DNA from: Avena insularis
Taxonomy: Eukaryota > Streptophyta > Magnoliopsida > Poales > Poaceae
DNA: 64,000 bases
Assembly (NCBI GenBank): GCA_023614405.1
Contig: CM042693.1
Coordinates: 333,977,527-334,041,526 of the forward strand
Reading direction: 5' to 3'
Shown in pieces: positions 1 through 10,502 of the stretch. Below the pieces are notes generated by a model. The model was not told the origin of the DNA and did no database searches. It saw nothing but the letters and a program-made list of their open reading frames with translations. The translations under genes were made by a program, and so were the position numbers. The stretch's first letter is position 1. Each line of letters starts with the position of its first letter.

Positions 1-113
1 ACTAATTTACATAACCAATATGACGTGGGGAACATCAAATTATTTGCATATATTCACTGATTGAGAAGATACAACAGATTAACAAGATATGTAGGAAGCA
101 TGTACACAAAAGC
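1..113. other. Background flank left of the Tat element
   Basis: AT-rich DNA with no coding signal. The last five bases, 109-113 (AAAGC), are the left target-site duplication of the Tat element. This flank was contiguous with the DNA from 13,709 before the insertion. Nothing else is recognised. Confidence 0.6.
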
Positions 114-590
114 TGACGAGGTTTGATCTCGTCAATGCCCATTGTTATGGACTTGGGTTTTGGAGAAGATGGGGATGCTGGAGATCGTGGCACGGTTAAC
201 AGACAAGCAACCAGGGGACACGAGATTTACCCAGGTTCAGGCCCCCGGAGGGAAAACCCTACTCCTGCTTGTCTGCTCTTTGATTACGGCGGAACCGAAA
301 GTTACAGGGGTGCGCAGATTCGATCTGGCGTGGAGGTGTGTATGTCGTAATCGTCGTCCTCCTCGTTGGACCCTCCTAGCCTTTATATATGGGGAGGCTA
401 GGTCTCGGGTGCCAATACGAGTAGGTTACAAGTTGTATTCAAACTCTAGTCTTGCTCTCCAAGGATCCGAAGGCGTCATGGGCCTTGGCCACCCGAAAAT
501 CTTCATGGGCCAGCGTATGTCTGCTGTGGGCCTTCCTTGGGCTGGACCAGGTATGCTGAAGTTACGTACCCGTAGGGTATAACCATGTCA
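114..590 (-). repeat. Left LTR (3' LTR) of the Tat element
   Basis: The repeat begins TGACGAGG and ends CCATGTCA on the plus strand, so it has the usual TG...CA ends. It is 477 bp, against 466 bp for the copy at 13,238. The half from about 345 to 590 is almost identical to the other LTR, while 114-345 has many substitutions and small indels. A TATATA stretch near 385 is the likely promoter core, acting on the minus strand. Confidence 0.92.
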
Positions 591-604
591 GTAGCCCCCG
601 AGTG
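591..604 (-). other. Polypurine tract of the Tat element
   Basis: Directly inside the 3' LTR the minus strand reads CACTCGGGGGCTAC. This G-rich tract is the expected primer for plus-strand DNA synthesis. The same motif recurs several times further inside the element. Confidence 0.7.
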
Positions 605-1450
605 ATCAGTCGAATCGTAGATTCGGCTGAGGACTCTTCAATCTTTCGGGTGCAGCTCTGTCTTTCAAGAGAATGTGTAGGGATTGTTGATGCGTGTGCC
701 TGACTCACCCGACGGATCAGGGTCAGTTAATCGTCTTAGGACAAAACAACACGATCTTCTTCAGGTGCGAGTCCCTCGACTCGAACCCGGAACATATGCT
801 GGCGTAATTCAACTCAGGCCGCGGAGGACTTACAGGAGTGGAATTCCAGTGAATTTAATTGATGTACCCAACGCGTCCGTCGGGATTTTTCATCGTACCT
901 GCTGGTACGGATTCATACTAGCAGAGCGCAGTCAGGTGCGTTGCCAGGCCATCAGATGATATCTATAGGTCTTATCTTTGCGTCGCAGACGCAGCATCCG
1001 AATGTTTATCACCGCAGAGGTGTTTCGGGTGGCCAAGGAGGTCATTGCTCACTTAGCGTTAATTAGGGCAGAGTTGCCGAAAAAGTTTTGCATGCTGATC
1101 CGAAGGATCGCAGTCGAAGAGTTCATAGGGTGCGACCAGTATCCTATGAGTAACCCCAAGTGTCTGTTCGAGTCGTAGACTCAAACGGAGACTTTTAGTT
1201 CAGGCATTGTTTCAATCATTAAGTCCGTAGGACTCGAAAATTTTCGGATGCTTGAATCCATCCTCCCTATGGGAGTAGCCCCCGAGTGTCTGGCGGAGTC
1301 GTAGACTCGGGCAGAGACTCGAGTCTTGTATCCTGCAACTGTAGTTGGAAATCTCGTGGGTGTACCGCTGACCCGAAAGTACATCGGGTGCGCGACCAGC
1401 GCTCCTGATAGGAGTAGCCCCCAAGTATTTAGTCGAATCGTAGATTCGAG
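591..1450. repeat. Degenerate direct repeats carrying PPT-like motifs
   Basis: Four diverged copies of a cassette start near 591, 1,148, 1,272 and 1,411. Each has a GTAGCCCCCGAGTG-like block (GTAACCCCAAGTG in the second copy), a 10-15 base gap, then an AGTCGTAGACTC-like block. The last three are spaced 124 and 139 bp apart. The region lies between the polypurine tract and the start of the antisense gene and has no coding potential that I believe. Confidence 0.65.
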
Positions 1451-1739
1451 TGAGTACTGCGTATGTAGAAGTGGCGCTAGTATAGCTTTTGATGGCGTCG
1501 CCGACGATCGATGACCTCAAGCGTCGCTATGCGGAGGTGACTTGATCGAAGCGTGGGTCCCACTTCCTGACGTTGAATTGACCGGTCATGCGCGGCGTGG
1601 AGATGATTACGGCGTCTCCTCGATTTCCGCGCGTAGTGGACGGCGTGGTAACGACGGTTCGTTGTGATGCTGACACGTGTACGGCCAGATGTACCGTTGG
1701 CGTTAGGTCTTCTCGATGGACGGCCAGCGTGCGTCGTCT

Positions 1740-1896
1740 TCGCTGTTATAATCCCTGGTGAATTCGTGGTTTGTTTTCACCGCACCAGTTCTTGCGTTTC
1801 ACTGCCTCCTTGCGCTCGAGCGATTCTTGCTGCGCGCTGAGAGTTTCTCCACATTTCCTTTGTCTTCGTTGGCAACGCCACCACCGTCGTAGCGCC
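1740..1896 (+). promoter_or_regulatory. Possible promoter and leader of the antisense gene
   Basis: A TATAAT-like sequence lies at about 1,745-1,751, roughly 145 bases before the ATG at 1,897, and the leader between them is C/T-rich. Only position and composition support this. There is no transcript evidence and the call is an inference. Confidence 0.3.
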
Positions 1897-4526
1897 ATGG
1901 CGAAAAAGAAATCCTCATCTGTAGTTGGGACCAGCGCCGCCGGAGGCAAGAAGGGCGCCGCCACTGCTCGCGTCACCGATGGTGGTTGGCGGCGATCAGA
2001 AACGCGGGAGAGCGATCTCCGCAAACTGCGCGAGCGGAACCTGATTCCGCAAGACCCGACGGCCGTGAGACTCCCCGGTAATGAGGTAATCCCCCGTCCC
2101 CCATCTGGGTACCGGGTTATGTTCCTCGCCTTCGTTTTGCGTGGGTTTTCGTATCCAGTCCATGACTTCCTTCGTGGACTGCTCTTTTTCTATGGGGTTC
2201 AGTTGCATCATCTGTCTCCCAATTCTCTTCTCCACATTGCGTGTTTTATCACGCTTTGCGAGTGTTGGCTTGGCATTGAGCCGCACTTTGGCCTCTTCCG
2301 GAAGCTGTATTCCGTGAAGAGGCAGTCTGGTTCGGATGGTGTGTATCCCATTGGGGGTTTCATCATCTCCCTCAGTCCCAATGTGCAATTCTTTTCCTTT
2401 TCCATGTCCGAATCTGTCCAGTACTGGCGGAGGAAATGTTTTTACATCCGTGACTCCGTACTGCCTGGGCAAGATTTTGGTCTCGTTCCTTTTGACCCCT
2501 CACAATTGATTGAGAAGAAAAGATCCTGGAAAAATCAAATCTTAGACGGTGAGGTGACGGAGATAGAGGCCCTGTACCATCGGGTGGAGGAGCTCCAATT
2601 GATTCCTGAGAAGGAGGTGAACGGTGTCGACATCATCCGGACGTTTTTTGAGCGTCGGGTGCAGCCTCTCCAAGCGAGGGCGCATCCGATGTTCCTTTAC
2701 TCTAGGCGCCGTGATCCGACGAGGGTTTCGAGTGAGAAAATCTCCGAGGTGGACCTTGACAAGGATCTTCGCGCGCTGTTGAAGTTCAAGGCCGACGAAA
2801 AAATCCCGGGGAAGTCGCTGACTCCTCCCTTTTCTTCGACGTTGGCCGTGCCGAAGGTGTAGATTTGCGCACGTAGTGCTTCCCCTTTGTTTTTGTCAGT
2901 TGTGTACTTGTGTCCTTTGTTTGCTAACAAAGTTTCTTCTCATCTTGTAGAGCTTCAAAGTGCCGGGCATGGCACCACCATTGCCCGAAAGGTATCCGAA
3001 TGCCCCGGATAATGAAGTGGTGGATTCCGTGTCCGAGCTTCCGTCGGCACGATCTCCGGTGGAGGATGCCGACGAGTCGAGTGAGGACCATTCGCGCGAG
3101 CGATCACGGAGCTCGAGCGAGTCTTCGGATGCTTCAACTCCTCCGACTCACAGAAATCCTCTGGGTCTTGAGCGTCATGATGATGTTCAGGGGGGTTCTT
3201 CCTCTCCCATTCCTGCCATTCCTGTGCGGGTTGTTGCTCCGCACCCGCCAGCAAAGCGGAAGATGGAAGAAAAGAAGGAGGAGAAGAAGGAAGAAAAGAA
3301 GGAGGAGAAGAGGGCCCGAAGGGCTTCTCCTATCTTCGACCTGAGCGTGTTGGGCTCGTAAGTTTTCTTGTTGCCATTGTTGTCCTTTGTTCCCTTGTTA
3401 TTTTGTGCACCTGTTGTTGATTGATTCGTATGCAGGCAATCCTCCGACGGCTCTAGTGATGGAGCGCGCGAGATGATGGGGGAGTCGAACATTGCGTCGC
3501 CTCCTCCTCAGACAGTGGCGACTTCGGGTGGCACCGCGCCGGACCCTCCTGTGCAGGAGAGGCTGGTGGTTGCGCCTCAGAATTTCGCAAGCGGGCCTGC
3601 GGGTTCGTCTTCGGAGCACGTAAGTTTTCTGCTTCCTGTCACGGGGGGAGCCCCCGGGAGTTTTCATGTGCTGATGTTGTGTTTGCTTCTGTGTTTTGGG
3701 CGTAGCCCCCAAGTCCTGTGCTTACTGCTATTGCCTTTTTCTGCAGCCTTTTGTCCAAGAGGCCAAGCGACTGGTGGAGGAGCTTGTGGCCGAGGCTAAA
3801 CTGCAGCTACCGCAAGGTATTCGTCGCCTTGTCGCATTACTAATGTTGTTTTATCCTGGTCCTGTTCTTTGACGCTTGCTTGTTGGAAATGCAGAGGAGC
3901 ATAACAACTCTCCGAGGTCGATGCTCAAGAAGAGCCTTGGCCAATCGGCGTAGAATCGCCGAGGCGAGAGAGCGCTTGAGCTGGAGCCGACAAAAGGCAG
4001 CCGCGAAAGCGTCTGCAGCGTGACGAGATCGTGAGGAGCAGCTGGCCACCGTTGCGGCTGCTCGTGAAAAAGGGGTGGCGGAGAAGCTCATGGCTGCTGC
4101 CAAGGCTATTTCGGGTGAGCGTTAGCTTTGCACTTGCTCCTTTTTTTCTGCGGATCGTCTTCTATGTTGCCTTTCTTCATGTTGTCTTCTTTTTGTCTCA
4201 GATGCCGCAGGCACCGAGTTCGACCGCGGTGCTCTGGAGCACGGGAGTGCTCTAGATGATGCCACTGTAGCGGTCGAAGACCGCTGCAGCACCGTCGTCA
4301 ACTCCCTCGCCAAGGCGAAAGAGGTTCTTGGTCGCTTCTACCAGGAGCTCTTCCCGAAGGGCGCACCGTTGAAGATGTGGGTGCCCTGGCAGAGGCTCTG
4401 TCAGCCGAGGCGCCTGTAGCGTATAAGCGCAAGCAGAAGGGCATCGGCGCGTCCGTCGGGCTGGCGATGGCCATGGCGGCTGGGGCGGAGCTGGACCTGC
4501 CCCAGATTACTTCTCGGATGCCGACT

Positions 4527-4702
4527 ACAATTTTGGGTATTCACCTAATTTTGTTAGGTCTAGGTGCTTTTCTTCTAGTACTCAAGGCTCTTTATTTTGG
4601 CGGTGTATATGATACCTGGGCCCCTGGGGGGGGGAGATGTAAGAAAAATTACCAATTTGACCCTTAGCCCCAGTGTTATATTTGGTTATTTACTAAAATC
4701 CC
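4527..4702 (+). pseudogene. psbC: Chloroplast psbC (CP43) fragment in nuclear DNA
   Basis: Conceptual translation gives an internal piece of the photosystem II CP43 apoprotein, including [18 protein letters not shown] and, after a frameshift, [20 protein letters not shown]. These are strongly conserved psbC segments. The G-run at 4,626-4,634 has nine Gs, and the CP43 reading frame needs eight, so the fragment carries a +1 slip. Similarity stops near 4,702. There is no start or stop codon, and this is a dead fragment of about 58 codons in the same orientation as the surrounding exon. Confidence 0.88.
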
Positions 4703-5518
4703 GTCAAGTATTTCTTAGAGTGATCTTATTTTTAGGCTTCGTCTTCGACAGAGCAGAGCAGGGCGTTGACCTCTCACCCTCAACCAATCAAACATGAATA
4801 TTCGCCGCATAGCAACATAGCCCTTCGGGGTAGCTGCATTTAGCCATCCCTCTTCCTTCTATCCCCCAAAAAGATAGTTGAGCAAGTACCGAGCTAGTAA
4901 CAACTAAAGACTTTCCTATAGCTACAACTAGTTTGTTTTCACTTTAGCTACAAGTTCCAACAAGCAGAAGAGTACCCTAAGAGAATAGACAGAGGTCCGT
5001 TGGCATTTCAGCCTTTCTTCTCCTTTCAGGGCCTATCCGAAAGAGAATCCAGTACCTCTTGGTCCTGAATAGCAGAATAGGACGAACGAACCGGCCCCCG
5101 CGGATATCTTTGCTTCGGAACAAAACAAAACCCTGCAATCAAATAGATTGTCCCAAGGGCGCCATATTCTAGGAGCCCAAGTTATGCTATTGAAAATTCG
5201 TTCCTCTAGCAGTTCCGGTTTGAGCATTCCGTTCCCTTTTTCAAACCCCACTTCTTAATCCTTAGAGAATGAATGCAAGGTTTACTCTTCAGTCTTCGGT
5301 AGGAGGAGAAGTGGATTCCCTTCCAAAGAACAAGGAATCCTTGATGCATTCAAACCACATAAAGTATTGAACTCGCCAAGAAGAAAAGATACTAACACAC
5401 CTACTGTTCCCCTTATTTCTTATTCTTGCCTTGCCTATCAAAGTCGGCGAACGCTTCCTATTTACCGCATTTCTTCTTGCAACCAACTATTATTTAAGTA
5501 TGCAGTGAGTAAGCTAAA
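4527..5518. other. Organelle-derived insertion (NUPT/NUMT) flanked by CGACT
   Basis: A 992-bp block interrupts an exon of the antisense gene. It is flanked by the direct repeat CGACT (4,522-4,526 and 5,519-5,523), and removing block plus one repeat rejoins the host ORF in frame. The left 176 bp are chloroplast psbC. The rest, from about 4,703, is non-coding DNA that looks like plant mitochondrial intergenic sequence to me, with a stretch near 5,150-5,190 that also resembles plastid inverted-repeat DNA. That second assignment rests on memory only. The simplest reading is nuclear capture of a mitochondrial segment that already carried plastid DNA, or of a mosaic of both organelles. Confidence 0.7.
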
Positions 5519-6643
5519 CGACTGCAGATGGATCCGAGGTAGCCTTCGCCGCCTACTCCGCTCGATGCAGACGATATGGGCCCAAGCTCATTGACTTCTT
5601 GTCGATGCAGTATGGCGAGGCCAAAGCTAGGCGATCCTACGAGGCGACTTCGATTGCCCTCCGCCGTAGGCGTAGGATATGTAGGGTAGTATGTAGTTTA
5701 CTTTTGCTGTAAATATCTTTTGTAGCACCATCCTTGTGCCACGCAGTGGCCTTACTTAATGAATTCCTCCGAGTTGTGCTCTATCCTTGGCTGAATGTCT
5801 GTGTGCCTTCTTTTTCTGCTGCTATAGGTTCCTTCGGGTGCTGACCCGGTTGACACTTCATCCGAAAGGCCCTTGCGAGCATCATTGGATGATTCCTCGC
5901 AGCTCGCTTTTCTTCGAGATTGCGTGCGCAGCTTGGAGAGAGACTTGCTTGGGTTACGCGGTCGCGCTGACGTTTGGAAATCCAAAGCAGACCGCGGTGC
6001 AGCCAGAGAGGAGTATTTGATGGCGGAGCTTGGTCGTCTGTCCGAGCAGCTGCAATGTAAGTTGATCCTTCTTTCGGGCTGTAGCCCAGTTCTTCGGGTG
6101 AGCCTGCTGGCCTCACTCTTGTTTTGTGCGGTTGTCGCAGGTGCCAATCTTGCTCCGAGGGAAGAAAAGGAGCGTATTGCTATTCGAGTCAATTGCTTGA
6201 CTCAACAGGACATGGAGGCCGGCGGCTTCTTCTGGATGGATCGTGATCGCGCCATAGTTCTGGCGACGGTGCAGGATCGTGTCTACCAAGTTTCGCGGGT
6301 GCTCCGCCAGGTGCAGACGTCGCTTTCCTCGGTGCTGCACATCATGTTTCCGTTGGATGTTGTGCCAACGACCCTTGCAGGTCTTCTGACGAAGTTTCGG
6401 AGTGCCAGCAATGTCAAGGAGCTGGTGCGGCAGCAGCTCGTCGCAGGGGTGAAGGCTGCCTTGTCTCTTGTGAGGGTGCACCATCCTGATGTAGATTTGG
6501 CTGCTGTGGCGACTGGGCCACCTCCTCGACCAGATGGTGGCGAGTGGAATATGCTTCCGCATTACGCGGCTGTAAGGCAGTATGCCGAACAGATTGTAGA
6601 TTTGTTTGAGCAGCGTGCTCAGGTTATTCTTCAGAATAGGTAG

Positions 6644-7010
6644 GACCTGAAAATAAACAGATAGATGTAAAATTTGTATATTGCGACTGGGCGTGTATGT
6701 GCCCCTTGTTGTAAAGGTTTGCTTGTTTGCGAGCACGCAGTGCTTTGATTGAGTACGTGTCCTTTTCGTTTGCCTGACGTGGTCAGCTACTCAGGTGTAC
6801 ACGTTTTGTCCTCAGTCGATGAAATCGTGAGGTGGGGGGAGCCCCCGAGTGCGTATGTAGCATGTAGTAAAGTTGCAGAGAAATAGTCAACCGAAGGTTG
6901 GGGGTGAGACACTTAGCTTGATTTGTATCGTAATGGAGGAGGTACATGGTTCGGTTGAGTAGCCTTGGCTGTAAGCCTTATTGAAAGTAAAGGGGGTACA
7001 TTGCCTATTG
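6644..7010. other. Spacer between the convergent antisense gene and INT
   Basis: This stretch contains an AATAAA (6,651-6,656) and TGTAA motifs just after the stop of the antisense gene, a plausible polyadenylation region. Another GGGGGGAGCCCCCGAGTG block lies near 6,834-6,852. I see no coding sequence. Confidence 0.4.
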
Positions 7011-7253
7011 TTATGGGTAGAATCGTCGCAGGTGCGAGATGTTCCATGGGTTGGAGTATGCGACTCCAGACTCCACGTGCTTGAGGAGATAGGCGCCACC
7101 TGGGATGACTTCGGTGATTGCATAGGGTCCTTCCCATGGTGACTCGAGTTTATTCGGTCGCTTTTGCTTGAGTCGCAAGACGAGGTCTCCTTCGACGAAG
7201 GACCTTGGGCGCAGCCGGCGGCTGTGGTAGTTGCGGAGAATTTGCTGGTACAC
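7011..7253 (-). pseudogene. Integrase C-terminal tail of the Tat element
   Basis: This 80-codon frame contains the GDLVLRLKQKRPNKLESPWEGPYAI block and ends near HLRRFYP. It is the C-terminal DNA-binding part of a Ty3/gypsy integrase. It is out of frame with the INT core upstream (7,271-9,379), so the protein is split by an indel near 7,250-7,320. No chromodomain follows, as expected for the Tat lineage. Confidence 0.8.
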
Positions 7254-7270
7254 CGCGGATCTAGCTGCTG

Positions 7271-9379
7271 CTATATCCCGTGCTTCGTCGAGTGTGTCGA
7301 CGGCATCTTCGAGTGCAGCCGTGGATTCGGCTTCGCTGTAAGCGACGACTCGTGGCGTACTTCGGCTGGTAGCACGGCTTCAGCTCCGTGCACCATGAAG
7401 AACGGTGTGTAGCCGGTGGAGCTATTTGGCGTAGTCCGTAAGCTCCACAGGACAGACGGTAGCTCTTTCGTCCAGTTTCCAGCTTTGTGCTCGAGTGAGC
7501 TCATGAGGCGCTTCTTGATGCCGGCGCCGATTAGGCCGTTGGCCTTTTCCACTTGCTCGTTTGTTTGCGGGTGTGCCACTGAGGCATACGTGATGTTGAT
7601 CCCGAGGCCTTCGCAGAAGTCCTGGAATTCTTCGGAGATGAAGTTCGATCCGTTGTCGGTGATGATGCTGTGCGGTATGCCAAATCTGTAGACGATGGAT
7701 TCGAAGAATTTGACGACGGTTTTGCCCTTCTGGTTGGTGACTGGCATGGCTTCGATCCACTTGGTGAATTTGTTGACTGCGACCAGGAGGAAGACGTGTC
7801 CTCCCTTCGAGGATTTTGGCAGTTTGCCGATCATGTCAAGGCCCCATTGGGCGAAAGGCCAGGCTATGGGTATGGGTCGCAGTTCGGACCCAAGCGCGTG
7901 CGGTTTGTCAACGAACCGTTGGCACCCGTTGCATCTTCGGGCGATGTCTTTTGCGTCGCTCATGGCCGTTGGCCAGTAGAATCCTGCCCGTAGAGCTTTG
8001 GCGACAAGGGAGCGGCTCCCTGCGTGGTGGCCACAGATGCCCTCGTGGATATCTTGGAGTATGGTCTTGCCGTCGTTGATGGTGACGCACCGTTGTAGTA
8101 CGCCCGTAATGCTGCGTTTGTACAGCTCGCCACTGATGATGGTGAAGGCTTTTGACCGACGAGATATGCGCCGGGCATCTGTCGGGCTGTCTGGCAATTC
8201 TCCGTTTATCAGGAACTGGAGGTATGGACGTGTCCAAGTTTCTTCGACTTCCATGACCTGCATCAGGTTGACCATGGCGACTTCGGTATCCAACTTTTCG
8301 GGTCCTTCATGACCTTCGGGTAGCGTAGCCCCCGAGTATTCTGCTTCTTCGGGTGATCCCTTGGGGAATTTCCGCTTGATGGATGGCACGCAGATCTGTT
8401 CGAGGAACACACCTGGTGGTACCTTTGCACAAGTGGAGCCGATGTTGGCGAGTCGATCGGCCTCCTCGTTGCTCTCTCTTCCAACGTGCCAAAGTTCGCA
8501 GCCATCGAATTCTCCTTCGAGTGCGTTGTATAGGCCTTGTGATGCAGCGATCATGTTTTCGGCGTGTGCGTCGCATTCATTCATCGTCTGTTGTACGACA
8601 AGGTTGGAGTCACCGTAGATGACCAGGCGCGTTGCACCACATATTTTTGCCATCTTCATGCCGTGGATGAGGGCTTCGTATTCGGCCTCGTTGTTGGAGG
8701 CTCTGAATTTCATCCGAAGGACGTACTTCATTTTGTCACCTTGCGGGGAGGTCAGTATGACTCCTGCTCCTGCTCCGGCTTCGCGTTTGGAGCCGTCAAA
8801 ATGCATTGTCCAGGATTGCGACATGTCTGGGATGTCAGGCAGCTGCAGCTCCATCCAGTGCACACGGAAGTCCGGAAGGACTTGAGATTTGATTGCGTGT
8901 CGCTTCTCGTAGATGATGTCCAGGGGTGATAGTTCAATGCCCCACAGGGCCACGCGTCCTGTGGCCTCTGGGTTATTTAGGATGCTGTTCAGGGGTGCCT
9001 CGTTGACGACCATCACCTGATGCTCCTGGAAGTAGTGGCTCAGTCGTCGAGCTGTCATGAACACGCCATAGGCCAGCTTCTGGTAGTGCGGGTACCGCTG
9101 TTTTGTTGGAGTGAGAACCTCACTGAGGTAGTAAATTGGGCGTTGTACCCCGTGGATCTTGCCTTCTTCGGGTCGTTCAACCACGAGTACTGTGCTGACC
9201 ACCTGGTGTGTGGCCGCTATGTACAGCAACAGGGGCTCGCGCTCTTTTGGCGTGACCAAAACGGGCGAGGTGGAGAGGAGCCGCTTGAGGTTTTCGAATG
9301 CGTCGTTGGCTTCTGGTGTCCATTCGAACTTGTTCCGCCTTTGGCGCATTTGGTAAAATGGTAGGGCCTTCTCGCCCAT
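7271..9379 (-). pseudogene. Tat pol: RNase H, second RNase H and integrase
   Basis: A 702-codon open stretch. Residues about 15-170 form the Ty3/gypsy RNase H region after RT. Residues about 185-325 are a second RNase H (HFDGSKREAGAGAG, NNEAEYEALIHGM, YGDSNLVVQQ, NEEADRLAN) of the archaeal type that marks the Tat lineage. Integrase follows. Its zinc-binding part, with conserved H and C residues, lies at about 435-485. The catalytic core has D in GLDMIGKL (about 513), D in TDNGSNF (about 574) and E in NEQVEKANG (about 608). The frame ends before the C-terminal tail, which continues in another frame at 7,253. Upstream it is separated from RT by an indel near 9,390. This is the best preserved part of the element. 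Enzymes of this kind degrade the RNA of RNA-DNA hybrids and insert the cDNA. Confidence 0.92.
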
Positions 9380-9410
9380 GCGGTGATGAACACGCTTAGT
9401 GCCGCTACGC

Positions 9411-10188
9411 CTACTGCTGAACGCCCTTGAGGTTTTCCGGCTTCTCCATTGTCATGATAGCTTTGATTTTCTTCGGGTTTGCTTCGATCCCTCGTTGAGA
9501 GATGAAGTAGCCGAGCAGCTGACCCGAGGGGACGCCGAAGGCGCACTTTTCTGGATTGAGCTTGATCCTGTAGCGATCAAGGTTGTCGAACGTCTCGCGG
9601 AGATCGTCGATGAGTGTTCTTGCCTCCTTGGTTTTTATGACTATGTCTTCGACATAGACTTGGACGTTGCGACCGATCTGGTCCTTGAGGCAGGCCTGCA
9701 TGCATCGCTGGTACGTGGCACCCGCGTTCTTTAGCCCGAAAGGCATTGTGTTGTAGCGGATATACTCGAGCGGTGTGATGAGCGCCGTTTTCTCTTGATC
9801 TTCGACCTTGAGTCGAATCTGGTTATAACTTTGAGTAGGCGTCGAGGAAGGAGAGTTTCTCACAACCTGCAGTCGAATCGATGATCTGGTCGATCCGAGG
9901 AAGAGGGAAGTGGTCCTTAGGGCAGTGTTTATTTAGTGACGTGAAGTCCACGCACATCCGCAGGATGTCTGTGTCCTTCTTCGGGACCATCACCGTGTTT
10001 GTTAGCCACTCGCTTTCCTTGATTTCCCGGATGAAGTCTGCTGCGAGTAATCTGTTGATCTCCTTGCCGATAGCTTCGGCTCGTGGCTCCGACAGTCGTC
10101 GGATGGACTGCTGGGCTTGGTGTGCAGGAAGACATTGAGTGCGTGCTCGGCGAATTCCCTGGGAACTCCTGGCATGTCTGTAGGACAC
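9411..10188 (-). pseudogene. Tat reverse transcriptase, two frames, altered active site
   Basis: RT is spread over two frames that overlap near 9,823-9,863. The upstream frame has the fingers/palm start (VMVPKKDTDILRMCVDF, KHCPKDHFPLPRIDQIID, LSFLDAYS). The downstream frame has TPLEYIRYNTMPFGLKNAGATYQ and the active-site region. The catalytic motif reads YVEDIV (about 9,637-9,654) where nearly all Ty3/gypsy enzymes have YVDD or FIDD. Together the frameshift and the Asp-to-Glu change make the enzyme very unlikely to work. Confidence 0.9.
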
Positions 10189-10502
10189 CAGGCGAAGATT
10201 TCCCAGCGCTCACGGAGGAATTCGACGAGCGTGCCTTCCTATGCGGTGCTGAGGTCTTTGGCGATCAGCGCCGTCTTGGAGGCATCTGTTGGATGGACCT
10301 GCACTTTCTTGGTGTTGATGGTGGAGTCGAAAGACATGTCAGGTGCGTTCTGCTTTGTGACTGGGGGTAGCCCATTGTCCGTCACCTCGCGGAGCCTTAC
10401 AAGCTCCTCTTGCATGCCGAATGACTGGGAGATTTTGTTGAAATCCCTGTCGCATTTGTCTGATCGGGTGAAGCTCCCGTGGACTGTGATGACGCCCCTT
10501 GG

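Larger units (their letters stand above)
1897..6643 (+). pseudogene. Antisense multi-exon gene of the Tat element (Transposase_28-like N-terminus), disrupted
   Basis: This gene runs opposite to gag-pol. Exons supported by GT..AG sites and kept frame are 1,897-2,856, 2,951-3,357, 3,436-3,619 and 3,747-3,816; the joins at 2,856/2,951, 3,357/3,436 and 3,619/3,747 keep frame. Further exons are about 3,895-4,114, 4,202-5,712 (interrupted by organelle DNA at 4,527-5,518), 5,828-6,056 and 6,141-6,643. The start is ATG 1,897, followed by a Lys/Ser/Ala-rich stretch. Residues about 75-150 (RGFSYPVHDFLRGLL, then SPNSLLHIACFITLCE) look like the Pfam 'putative gypsy type transposon' family (Transposase_28). 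Exon 2 is Ser/Glu/Lys-rich and the later exons are Ala/Glu/Arg-rich and coiled-coil-like. Exon 5 has a frameshift and a TGA, and exon 6 has a frameshift near 4,365. Such proteins are known from plant Tat elements, but their function is unknown. The exon structure is my inference. Confidence 0.72.

Noticed and set aside
5033..5594. Short frames within the organelle insertion as mitochondrial genes
   Set aside because: None matches a known mitochondrial protein; the stretch looks intergenic.
7415..8929. Plus-strand frames of 85-121 codons opposite the Tat pol
   Set aside because: They are reverse-strand shadows of the well supported RNase H and integrase frame.
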